Positions 6,177 through 13,365 of a stretch of DNA of 14,405 bases are shown here, piece after piece. Position 1 is the stretch's first letter. Every line of letters begins with the position of its first letter. Location: the NCBI GenBank assembly GCA_903921405.1, contig CAIXPV010000050.1, forward strand, positions 1 through 14,405, given 5' to 3'. The notes beneath the pieces were generated by a model. The model had not been told where the DNA came from. It did not search any database and worked only from the letters and a program-made list of their open reading frames with translations. The stretch is from an uncultured Actinomycetes bacterium. GTDB taxonomy: Bacteria; Actinomycetota; Actinomycetes; Nanopelagicales; Nanopelagicaceae. Position numbers and translations under genes: made by a program.

Positions 6177-7818
6177 TGGACCGTTAATCGTCCAAAGCGA
6201 TAAGACGCTGCTTTTAGATATTGATCATCCATTATCTACTGAGTGCCGTCGCGCAATTGCTCCCTTCGCCGAATTAGAGCGCTCCCCCGAACATATTCAT
6301 ACGTATCGGTTAACGCCGCTAGGTCTATGGAATGCACGTGCAGCTGGCCACGATGCAGAGCAAGTGATCGACACACTTATAAAGTATTCACGGTATGCCG
6401 TTCCGCATTCTATTTTGATCGATGTCGCCGAAACCATGTCACGTTACGGACGTCTGCGACTAGAAGCAGATCCTGTTCATGGATTAATTCTTGTAACCAC
6501 GGATACCGCTGTGCTTGAGGAAGTCATTCGTGCGCGAAAGATTCAACCATTACTTGGTGCCAGAATTGATGCCCAAACAATCGCAGTTTTACCCAGCCAG
6601 CGAGGTCAGATTAAGCAGTCACTGCTTCGCTTAGGGTGGCCGGCAGAGGATTTTGCGGGCTATGTCGATGGTCAGGCCCATGCAATTGATTTAGTTCAAA
6701 GTGATTGGAAGATTCGTCCCTATCAAGAGCTGGCGGCCGAAGGATTCTGGCATGGAGGCTCAGGTGTTGTAGTTCTTCCCTGCGGTGCTGGAAAAACTAT
6801 TGTCGGTGCAGCGGCGATGGCTCACGCAAAGGCGACAACTCTAATTTTGGTTACAAATACAATCGCTGCCCGCCAATGGCGAGAAGAGTTATTAAAGCGC
6901 ACCACGCTCAATGAAGATGAGATTGGTGAATACTCCGGAGCCAAGAAAGAGATCCGCCCAGTAACTATTGCCACATATCAAGTGATGACGAAGAAGAAAA
7001 ACGGCGTATATGCCCACTTAGATCTCTTTGATTCATACGACTGGGGACTGATTATCTACGATGAAGTGCACTTATTACCTGCACCTATCTTTCGTTTTAC
7101 TGCCGATATTCAATCCCGCAGACGGTTAGGTTTAACTGCCACGTTGGTGCGTGAAGATGGCATGGAAGGTGAAGTCTTTTCACTCATTGGGCCAAAACGT
7201 TATGACGTGCCATGGAAAGAGATTGAATCTCAAGGCTATATTGCGCCAGCTGAATGTATTGAAGTTCGCGTTAACTTAACTGAGAATGAACGTTTAATGT
7301 ATGCAACTGCAGAGCCTGAAAATCGATATCGCACTTGTGCAACAACACGAACAAAACGCGATGTTGTTGAAGCTCTAGTTGAAAAGCATAAAGGCGAACA
7401 AATCTTGGTGATCGGACAGTACATTGATCAACTCGATGAGCTCTCTGAGGTCTTGGGAGTTCCACTGATTAAAGGTGACACGCCAATTAAAGAACGCGAA
7501 ATACTCTTTAATAAATTTAGATCTGGTGAGATTACCTGCCTTGTTGTTTCAAAAGTAGCTAACTTTTCGATTGATTTACCTGATGCGACGATTGCTATTC
7601 AAGTATCGGGAGCATTCGGTAGCCGACAAGAAGAGGCCCAGAGATTAGGGCGAATCCTTCGACCAAAGTCCGATGGCCGAAGCGCCAAGTTTTATTCAGT
7701 AATTTCTCGCGACACTATTGACCAGGACTTTGCACAAAACCGTCAACGCTTCTTAGCTGAGCAGGGTTACTCGTACAAAATTATTGACGCTGACGATGTT
7801 TTTCAAGGGAAGATTTAA
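6169..7818 (+). CDS. XPB-type superfamily 2 DNA repair helicase
   Basis: A 549-residue ATP-dependent 3'-5' DNA helicase of the bacterial XPB/Ercc3 family, close in length to the mycobacterial enzyme (Rv0861c). Domains in order: an N-terminal XPB-specific domain (about 6-160) shared with the protein encoded at 2910-5105; RecA-like domain 1 with Walker A PCGAGKT (204-210), DEVH box (298-301), LTAT motif III (322-325) and the XPB-specific RED motif Arg328-Glu329-Asp330; and RecA-like domain 2 with motif VI QRLGRILRP (491-499). Its role is DNA opening in repair or transcription-linked processes, as known for XPB homologues. The start is set by AAGGA eight bases before the ATG. The first eight bases overlap the M20 gene, so the two are probably cotranscribed. 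The last 38 bases overlap the opposite-strand glutaredoxin gene. Confidence 0.96.
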   Translation: MTDGPLIVQSDKTLLLDIDHPLSTECRRAIAPFAELERSPEHIHTYRLTPLGLWNARAAGHDAEQVIDTLIKYSRYAVPHSILIDVAETMSRYGRLRLEADPVHGLILVTTDTAVLEEVIRARKIQPLLGARIDAQTIAVLPSQRGQIKQSLLRLGWPAEDFAGYVDGQAHAIDLVQSDWKIRPYQELAAEGFWHGGSGVVVLPCGAGKTIVGAAAMAHAKATTLILVTNTIAARQWREELLKRTTLNEDEIGEYSGAKKEIRPVTIATYQVMTKKKNGVYAHLDLFDSYDWGLIIYDEVHLLPAPIFRFTADIQSRRRLGLTATLVREDGMEGEVFSLIGPKRYDVPWKEIESQGYIAPAECIEVRVNLTENERLMYATAEPENRYRTCATTRTKRDVVEALVEKHKGEQILVIGQYIDQLDELSEVLGVPLIKGDTPIKEREILFNKFRSGEITCLVVSKVANFSIDLPDATIAIQVSGAFGSRQEEAQRLGRILRPKSDGRSAKFYSVISRDTIDQDFAQNRQRFLAEQGYSYKIIDADDVFQGKI

Positions 7819-8065
7819 AGCGCTCTGGATCAACTCTCCAAAAATCGTGATGCTCTCCATTTATATGTATAACCGGAATCTGTTCACCATAGAGTTTTTC
7901 TAGCTCCGGATCTCCTTCGATATAAATCTTTTCAATAGTAAATTCCAGCTCGGGCTGCATCGACTCCAAGACCTCTACGGCAACTTCACAAAGATGACAT
8001 CCATGTCTGGTAAAGACCGTGATTAATGGGGAGTCAACCCTGTTAGTTTGCTTAGAGAAATCCAT
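7781..8065 (-). CDS. Small glutaredoxin-like protein (DUF836 / Rv0508-like)
   Basis: A 94-residue cytoplasmic thioredoxin-fold protein of the glutaredoxin-like DUF836 group. It has beta strand LITVFTR, the redox site HGCHLC (Cys23 and Cys26) at the start of helix 1, and the cis-proline in QIPVIHING (Pro64), the usual layout for this short family. It probably reduces or exchanges disulfides; the partner is unknown. Two starts are possible. The ATG at 8065 is chosen because GGAGGTGA (8067-8074) is a near-complete anti-Shine-Dalgarno match, although only about four bases separate GGAGG from the ATG. The ATG at 8083 would add six residues (MASGGE). The 3' end overlaps the convergent XPB gene by 38 bases, so these codons are constrained on both strands. 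Confidence 0.88.
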   Translation of the reverse strand: MDFSKQTNRVDSPLITVFTRHGCHLCEVAVEVLESMQPELEFTIEKIYIEGDPELEKLYGEQIPVIHINGEHHDFWRVDPERFKSSLEKHRQRQ

Positions 8066-8066
8066 T

Positions 8067-8074
8067 TCACCTCC
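8067..8074 (-). promoter_or_regulatory. Strong Shine-Dalgarno deciding the glutaredoxin start
   Basis: GGAGGTGA on the minus strand, one base before the ATG at 8065-8063. It is the strongest Shine-Dalgarno-like match in the window, though close to the start. If the ATG at 8083 were used, these bases would instead encode Gly-Gly-Glu. Confidence 0.45.
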
Positions 8075-8104
8075 AGATGCCATAGGTGCATCATCTCACC
8101 CTGA

Positions 8105-8110
8105 TAACGT
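8105..8110 (+). promoter_or_regulatory. -10 element for leaderless secreted protease gene
   Basis: TAACGT followed by GCGCTT (six bases) and the GTG at 8117. It supports the GTG start, which also gives a complete signal peptide. No Shine-Dalgarno was seen. Confidence 0.55.
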
Positions 8111-8116
8111 GCGCTT

Positions 8117-10516
8117 GTGCGGATCACCCAGTTGAGAAGGCTTCAGGTCGTTGCCGTATCGGCAGTTGTCCTTGGCTCCTTCCTTGTTGCCCCGCCGGCC
8201 CAAGCCCATTTTAGAGTTGCTCCGGATACACAATGGGAGAGCGTCTACGCAGGTCCGGCCACAGATGCGACACCGCAAACACGTACGAAGCAAACTAATC
8301 TTCAAGTACTGTCTAAGTTCAATGTGAAGTACAGCAACTTTCCCGATTGGGCGCGCATTGAAGTTCAAGCTGCGATAGATATCTGGGCCGCTAACTTTCC
8401 ATCCCCTGTGCCAATTAGCGTCGATGCATCCTGGGGGCGTTCGAGTTCATTTGGAATTCTAGGAAGCGCCAGCAATGTTAATTTCTTTCAAGGTTTTAGT
8501 GGTGCTCCAGATCCTTCATTGTGGTACTCATCGGCGCTAGCAAATGCACTAGCCGGAAAAGACTTAGATAAAACTAAGCCTGAAATAATTATTCAAGTTA
8601 ACTCCAGTGCCCAGTGGAACAGCAGAGGCGATGGTGCACCTAGTAGCACCGAATATGATTTAGAGTCGGTTTTCTTACATGAGATTGCACATGGCTTAGG
8701 TTTTGCATCAAATGATGGCTATGGATTAACTCGTGATGCAACTGGTAGATATGTTGCAGTAGGAAGTTTGGAACAACCGACACCATTTGATGCATATGCA
8801 CAGACCGTCGATGGGCGTCGTCTTGCAGATGTTCCTACGCCATCTACTGAATTAGCATCAATTCTTACATCTTCATTGGTCTGGTCTGGTCCGCTCGGCA
8901 TCAAAGCTAACAATGGCGAAAAGCCAAAGCTATACACACCATCTCGATATCAAGCTGGCTCGTCAACTAGTCACTTAGATGAAGCAACTTTTTCTAAGAC
9001 TGGACTCGACTCTGTCATGACTCCAAGTCTTGACCCCGGTGAGATTTTCCATGAACCGGGGCCACTGCTATTGGCGATGATGGAAGATATGCGCAACAAA
9101 CCACCTGCCGGTATGGCAACAGGTCTTCCTGATGCACCTAGAAATCCAAAGGCGTATACGGCTGATTCCAGTGCCCTGGTTGTCTTTGATGCTCCAGCTA
9201 ATTTGCGAACGGCACAGTTAACTGAATATGTAGTTAAGAACCTTAAGACTGGAGTTGAAAAGAAATCGCTCACAAGTCCAGTTGTTATGACCGGGTTAAA
9301 GAATTCAACTAGCTATACCTTTAGCATCATTGCGCGCAACGCACTGGGTGATTCTCCTGCAGCAATAACGGCGCCGATGATTCCCCAGGCAGCTTGGAAA
9401 AGTACAGTCCTAGATGCAACTGCTAATGGCAAGAACTTAGCAAGTACGACTTTTAATGGACTGCCAGCTGTTGCCTATACGGACTCAGCCAGCGGTGATC
9501 TTAAACTTGCAACATTTGATGGAAAGATCTGGAAGAAAATAACGGTTGATGGCGCTGGTGGATCAAGCGGGCGCACTAAGAACTCAATTAGCGGTCCAAT
9601 CTCTATGTGCGTTAATGGCACTGGAGTGAAGCAAACCCTACATATTTTCTATACTGATGGAACTGCCAAAGACCTTCGTTATGTTGCTTTCAATGGAAAG
9701 AGTTTTGCTTTTGAGGTTGTCGATGGCAATGGCGACGCGCTCAATGACTACACAGATACAGTTCGCGTTCGCTCATCTAGCGATGTTAGCGCCTCCAATG
9801 CCTGTGTTGCTACACCGAATACTGTGCAAGTTTTTTATCGCGATGAGAGCCAGGGCGTTTTATTAGGTGCGGTAAAAATTAAGACTGCCGCATGGAAATA
9901 TGAGTTAATCGATGGTGACCGAGCAACTGATGGCCGCTCAACAGGAGATGTCGGTTTTCATCTTTCAGCAGTTTTTGATGGCTCCCAGACCGTTGTTATT
10001 TATGACTCTGTAGTTGAGGTAAATCAAAAGCAAGAGACATCCACCGGGGAAGTGCGAGTTGCATCACGCGCAGGCACTGATGCAACCGGTTGGACATACC
10101 AAACTTTAGATGTGCCTACCGATAACGCGAATGTATTTGGTTTTGATGTGAGCCTTGTAAGAATTGGCAATGACGTTATGGCTGCATGGTTAGCTTCATC
10201 GTTAGTATCTTCGCCTAAACCAGATCAAATTCACTGGGCGTTGCTGAGTAATCCAGCACAAGTTAACTCAATGACAACTGAAAGCTTTGGAACGCCTGGA
10301 GAACATATGCTCCTTGATGGTAAAACAATCATTTTTGGCTGCCAAGATCGGCTGTGTTCGCTAGACACTACGAAGTTGGCTCTGGGGCAAAATGCAATTC
10401 ATCTGGTCACAAGTGCGCAAGGATCTGATACAACGCAGAACGCTTGGGTAGTTGTGAAGAAAATCAAATATTTACTAACTAGCGTGGGTGGAAAATTATC
10501 GTTGCTTAAGCCCTAG
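8117..10516 (+). CDS. Secreted metzincin-like metalloprotease with FnIII and propeller-like repeats
   Basis: A 799-residue exported protein starting with GTG. Residues 1-30 are a Sec signal peptide (basic MRITQLRR, hydrophobic core, PPAQA before cleavage). Residues about 60-325 form a metzincin-type protease domain: zinc motif HEIAHGLGF (His188, Glu189, His192), and a Met-turn SVMTP (Met301) directly before a helix. The residue at the usual third-ligand position is Ser198, but His286 in SHLDE, just before the Met-turn, is a good candidate, as in leishmanolysin-like enzymes. Residues about 336-425 are a fibronectin type III domain (PDAPRNPKAY, then NSTSYTFSIIARN). Residues about 427-799 hold four or five repeats of about 60-80 residues with a W-x4-6-VDG strand (427, 472, 593, 659), suggesting a beta-propeller. 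Cysteine pairs 498/563 and 742/747 may form disulfides. The substrate is unknown. Confidence 0.85.
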   Translation: MRITQLRRLQVVAVSAVVLGSFLVAPPAQAHFRVAPDTQWESVYAGPATDATPQTRTKQTNLQVLSKFNVKYSNFPDWARIEVQAAIDIWAANFPSPVPISVDASWGRSSSFGILGSASNVNFFQGFSGAPDPSLWYSSALANALAGKDLDKTKPEIIIQVNSSAQWNSRGDGAPSSTEYDLESVFLHEIAHGLGFASNDGYGLTRDATGRYVAVGSLEQPTPFDAYAQTVDGRRLADVPTPSTELASILTSSLVWSGPLGIKANNGEKPKLYTPSRYQAGSSTSHLDEATFSKTGLDSVMTPSLDPGEIFHEPGPLLLAMMEDMRNKPPAGMATGLPDAPRNPKAYTADSSALVVFDAPANLRTAQLTEYVVKNLKTGVEKKSLTSPVVMTGLKNSTSYTFSIIARNALGDSPAAITAPMIPQAAWKSTVLDATANGKNLASTTFNGLPAVAYTDSASGDLKLATFDGKIWKKITVDGAGGSSGRTKNSISGPISMCVNGTGVKQTLHIFYTDGTAKDLRYVAFNGKSFAFEVVDGNGDALNDYTDTVRVRSSSDVSASNACVATPNTVQVFYRDESQGVLLGAVKIKTAAWKYELIDGDRATDGRSTGDVGFHLSAVFDGSQTVVIYDSVVEVNQKQETSTGEVRVASRAGTDATGWTYQTLDVPTDNANVFGFDVSLVRIGNDVMAAWLASSLVSSPKPDQIHWALLSNPAQVNSMTTESFGTPGEHMLLDGKTIIFGCQDRLCSLDTTKLALGQNAIHLVTSAQGSDTTQNAWVVVKKIKYLLTSVGGKLSLLKP

Positions 10517-11691
10517 GTAGGGGTGTAAATAGAGATAGCTTCTTTGCTAGCGCTAATGCATAGTACGCCAAGTATTTTGGAAGTGACTAGACCTAGGACT
10601 TCTCGCTGATTGGTTGGCGCGCTATTTGCACCGATAATTCTTCCTTTGCTATCAAAAGTAAGCAGTATGGGACGAGCAGATTTTGGCGTCCACGTGGCAA
10701 TCTGTGGAATTTTTGCGGTAGATGCAAAGAATGCAGATGTTGTCCCACTAGTAAATGCTGTTCCCGTTGACATAAATCGATAGGTCCATGTTGGAACATA
10801 GGTGCTTGAAAATTTTGTAATGGCTGACTCTGTTTTGCTCCCAGTAATAACCTGGCCACCTAATAAAAGTGAAGAACTCGCACTATTCCAATTTCTAACA
10901 GCCTTTGTTGCCGAACTTCGTACTACTGATAGAAGTCCACCTGTCTTTGAAATCTTAATGATTACTCCATCGGTGATGCCCACTAGCTTCTTACCGTTGA
11001 GCGTCTCTGAGCTTGCACCGACTACCGTCAGAGAACCATCGTTATGCCTTACAACAGCATCTAATGTAGTAGAGGATTTGCCTATCAACGTTGGCTTACC
11101 AAATTCACCAAGTAGGTTAGCGCTTACAACGAAACCCACATTAGTTGAGGTAATTCCTACCAGTGTTACTCCATTCTTATCTGCAGCAAGTGAAGTAATC
11201 AAGACTGGAGCAGTCTGCGGCAATGTGAAGCTACTTACTGCATGTGTACTGTGATCGATTCTCCAAAGAACTACCGATTTCAAGGTTAAATCAACGTCTT
11301 GTGGCAGTGAAGTTGCGTTGTCGGGATTTAGAGCAGACGATGAAGGCGCTGGGGTTGGGGTCAGTGTGTTCTGCGAAATCGATCCTCCAATCCACACATT
11401 GCCCGATGCATCTGTTGTTGCGGCGCTTGCGAGAGATTGCGAAGCTGGGTCTAGATCAATTGTCCATAACTCTTCACCCGATATATTTATTGCCTGAGCG
11501 TAGGATTTCTCAAGTTTTGTACCGTAAATAACAATAGAGCTGCCAGTTGTAACGACTCCGCTGACTTCATCAGGGCTTCCAATTGTTGCTACTAATTTTA
11601 AATCTTTGAGGGCAATAAGCGCGGGTGCAGCTGAACTATTTGAAACAAAGAGTAGACAGGCTATACAAACAAGTGAGACTAAGCGTTTCAC
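10513..11691 (-). CDS. Secreted beta-propeller-like protein of unknown function
   Basis: A 392-residue exported protein not assigned to a named family. Residues 1-22 look like a Sec signal peptide (MKRLVSLV core, SNSSAA before cleavage). The mature part is rich in Ser, Thr and beta strands, with recurring blade-like units: DASGNVWIGGS (94-104), DKNGVTLVGIT (171-181) and HNDGSLTVVGASS (216-228), typical of beta-propeller repeats. A low-complexity Pro/Ser stretch, TPTPAPSSSALNP (111-123), interrupts the second unit. The start is a GTG overlapping the proC stop as GTGA, with AGGA (11698-11701) six bases upstream, so it is translated from the proC transcript. Its stop codon shares a CTAG palindrome with the convergent protease gene. 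Nothing suggests a catalytic site; a structural or binding role is a guess. Confidence 0.75.
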   Translation of the reverse strand: MKRLVSLVCIACLLFVSNSSAAPALIALKDLKLVATIGSPDEVSGVVTTGSSIVIYGTKLEKSYAQAINISGEELWTIDLDPASQSLASAATTDASGNVWIGGSISQNTLTPTPAPSSSALNPDNATSLPQDVDLTLKSVVLWRIDHSTHAVSSFTLPQTAPVLITSLAADKNGVTLVGITSTNVGFVVSANLLGEFGKPTLIGKSSTTLDAVVRHNDGSLTVVGASSETLNGKKLVGITDGVIIKISKTGGLLSVVRSSATKAVRNWNSASSSLLLGGQVITGSKTESAITKFSSTYVPTWTYRFMSTGTAFTSGTTSAFFASTAKIPQIATWTPKSARPILLTFDSKGRIIGANSAPTNQREVLGLVTSKILGVLCISASKEAISIYTPT

Positions 11692-12491
11692 GCTAATTCC
11701 TGCGAGCGATCGCGCGCAGCTTTCATAGCTTTGGCAACAATTGCAGTTAGATCACTAGATTCAAAAGAAGCCAGCGCTGCCGCAGTTGTGCCATTGGGGC
11801 TTGTTACATTTTCGCGCAGAGTTGTTGCAGATTTTCCTGAAGTTTCAAGAAGTTTGGCTGCACCAATAATTGTCTGGTTTGTTAGAGTCGTTGCATCTTC
11901 TGCAGATAGTCCAAGCTCTTGAGCGCCAGCGACCATGGCCTCCACAAACCTAAAGAAATATGCAGGGCCAGATCCACTTGTCGCAGTGACTGCATCCTGT
12001 AAATCTTCAGGTACTTCAATAACTGTGCCAGTTGCTGCCAGAAAACCCGTGACAAAATCCTTGTGTTCAACGCTGACACCTGCGCCAAGTGATATTGCCG
12101 CCATGCCCGCGCCCACAATGGTGGCTGTATTTGGCATTACGCGAATGACGGGGTTATTAGTTAAAAGATGCGCTGAAATGAAATCAATTCGTTTACCGGC
12201 AGCAAAGCTAATAACCACGGCCTCTGGATTGATTGTGGCTCGAATCTCTTCTAAGGCTCCGGCCATATCTTGAGGTTTAACGACAAGCAAAATCGCTTGG
12301 GCCGAAGCAACATTGTCGGCAAGATCGCTGGCTTTGATTCCATATATAGAAATCAACTCATCACGTCGATCGATTCGTTTCTCAGAGATTGTTATCAGTT
12401 GTGCACTAAGACCACTTGAAATAAGCGCTGAAATTAAGGCCTCGCCCATTACGCCGGCGCCAATTACTCCAACGCGTATCTGCAGACTCAT
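11688..12491 (-). CDS. proC: Pyrroline-5-carboxylate reductase ProC
   Basis: A 267-residue cytoplasmic NAD(P)H-dependent enzyme catalysing the last step of proline synthesis, 1-pyrroline-5-carboxylate to L-proline; length is normal. Landmarks in order: Rossmann motif GAGVMG (11-16), VKPQD (71-75), RVMPNT (117-122), SGSGPAYFF (172-180), and the C-terminal dimer and substrate motif LRENVTSPNGTT (225-236). The last is usually VTSPGGTT, and Asn233 replaces glycine here. The ATG has TACGCT six bases upstream, consistent with a leaderless transcript. It is divergent from the Cys-rich gene across 39 bp, and its last four bases overlap the start of the secreted propeller gene, an unexpected operon partner for proline synthesis. 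Confidence 0.97.
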   Translation of the reverse strand: MSLQIRVGVIGAGVMGEALISALISSGLSAQLITISEKRIDRRDELISIYGIKASDLADNVASAQAILLVVKPQDMAGALEEIRATINPEAVVISFAAGKRIDFISAHLLTNNPVIRVMPNTATIVGAGMAAISLGAGVSVEHKDFVTGFLAATGTVIEVPEDLQDAVTATSGSGPAYFFRFVEAMVAGAQELGLSAEDATTLTNQTIIGAAKLLETSGKSATTLRENVTSPNGTTAAALASFESSDLTAIVAKAMKAARDRSQELA

Positions 12492-12497
12492 TGTGCA

Positions 12498-12503
12498 AGC
12501 GTA
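12498..12503 (-). promoter_or_regulatory. -10 element for leaderless proC transcript
   Basis: TACGCT on the minus strand, then TGCACA (six bases), then the ATG at 12491. There is no Shine-Dalgarno. Confidence 0.55.
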
Positions 12504-12516
12504 CCTTCTAAGCGTG

Positions 12517-12522
12517 TAGGCT
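12517..12522 (+). promoter_or_regulatory. Putative -10 element for Cys-rich protein gene
   Basis: TAGGCT eight bases before the ATG at 12531. The same hexamer occurs six bases before radA. The slightly longer spacer would give a leader of one or two bases. Confidence 0.45.
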
Positions 12523-12530
12523 CTGCGACT

Positions 12531-13349
12531 ATGTCGGAACTAAAGCCAGGTTTTGCGCGAGATTGGGTTGAGTTCACCGACCCCAGCAATCCAGAAGAAA
12601 TTTTTAAGTGTGACCTCACATGGTTAACGTCCTACTGGACCTGTATTTATGGCGATGGCTGCCAAGGTGTTTTTAAGAGTCAACCGGATGCAGGCTGCTG
12701 TACTGAAGGCGCCATGTACACCGATGAAGAGGATGAAGAGCGCACTGATAAAGCCGCGGCCTATTTAACACCCGATATGTGGCAGTTCTATTCAGATGCA
12801 CGTCCTAAGAAGCCAGGCGCCAAACTTCGTATTTCAGAGAAAGATGAAGATGGCGAGCGCAAAACTCGTCGCGTTGAAGATGGTTGCATCTTCTTAAATC
12901 GTAAAGGTTACGAGGCCGAAGGTTTCACTGGAACTTTTGGTTGCGTGTTACATCACCTTGCTATTAAAGAGAACAAGCACTTTGTAGATACAAAGCCAGA
13001 TGTTTGCTGGCAGTTGCCGTTGCGCCGTAGTTTTGAAACTCGCGAAGTTGGCGAGCGCGAATATTCCGTCACTGTTATTGGCGAATATGAACGCCTTGCA
13101 TGGGGCGATGGTGGCGATGATTTTGATTGGTACTGCACTAGCAATACCGATGCTCATATTGGAAAAGAGCCTGTCTATATTTCAAATAAGTATGAGCTTC
13201 AAAAACTCATGGGCGAGGCTCCATACGCGCAATTAGCCAGCGTGTGCGATCACCGTATGGCGGGAATCCGAGATGCGCAGGCTCGATCACTGCCCCTCTT
13301 TGTTATCCAACATCCAGCAACACTGGCTGCGACAAATAGTCAGTCCTAA
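12531..13349 (+). CDS. Cys-rich YkgJ/DUF3109-like putative metal-binding protein
   Basis: A 272-residue cytoplasmic protein without signal peptide or membrane segment, with ten cysteines. Cys27, Cys38, Cys44 and the Cys56-Cys57 pair (GCCTEGA) lie in the first quarter. Cys119 (DGCIFLNRKG), Cys138 (GCVLHHLA) and Cys159 (DVCWQLPLRR) follow, then Cys202 and Cys239. The order GCC-x-x-GA, then GCIFL, GCVLHHLA and CWQLP resembles YkgJ/DUF3109-type zinc- or iron-chelating proteins, though the match is by pattern only. An acidic run TDEEDEERTDK follows the CC pair. The protein looks like a conserved actinobacterial family rather than a recent arrival. A metal cluster or zinc site is likely; the reaction, if any, is unknown. 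It lies 16 bp upstream of radA on the same strand. Confidence 0.7.
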   Translation: MSELKPGFARDWVEFTDPSNPEEIFKCDLTWLTSYWTCIYGDGCQGVFKSQPDAGCCTEGAMYTDEEDEERTDKAAAYLTPDMWQFYSDARPKKPGAKLRISEKDEDGERKTRRVEDGCIFLNRKGYEAEGFTGTFGCVLHHLAIKENKHFVDTKPDVCWQLPLRRSFETREVGEREYSVTVIGEYERLAWGDGGDDFDWYCTSNTDAHIGKEPVYISNKYELQKLMGEAPYAQLASVCDHRMAGIRDAQARSLPLFVIQHPATLAATNSQS

Positions 13350-13353
13350 GTTC

Positions 13354-13359
13354 TAGGCT
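13354..13359 (+). promoter_or_regulatory. -10 element for leaderless radA
   Basis: TAGGCT followed by CTATCC (six bases) and the ATG at 13366. It lies in the 16-bp gap after the Cys-rich gene. This suggests that radA has its own promoter despite the close same-strand neighbour. Confidence 0.55.
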
Positions 13360-13365
13360 CTATCC

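Noticed and set aside
8190..8700. Possible canonical matrixin (HExxHxxGxxH)
   Set aside because: The third histidine of the compact motif is serine here, so a classical matrixin is not supported; a displaced ligand is proposed instead.
10504..10550. Hairpin terminator at the protease/propeller junction (CCCTA-TAGGG and TAGC-GCTA repeats)
   Set aside because: Stems are only three to five base pairs with short or AT-poor context and no T-run, so they do not make a convincing intrinsic terminator.
10802..11254. 150-codon plus-strand open frame opposite the secreted propeller gene
   Set aside because: The minus-strand frame has a signal peptide, repeats, Shine-Dalgarno and operon overlap; the plus frame has none of these.
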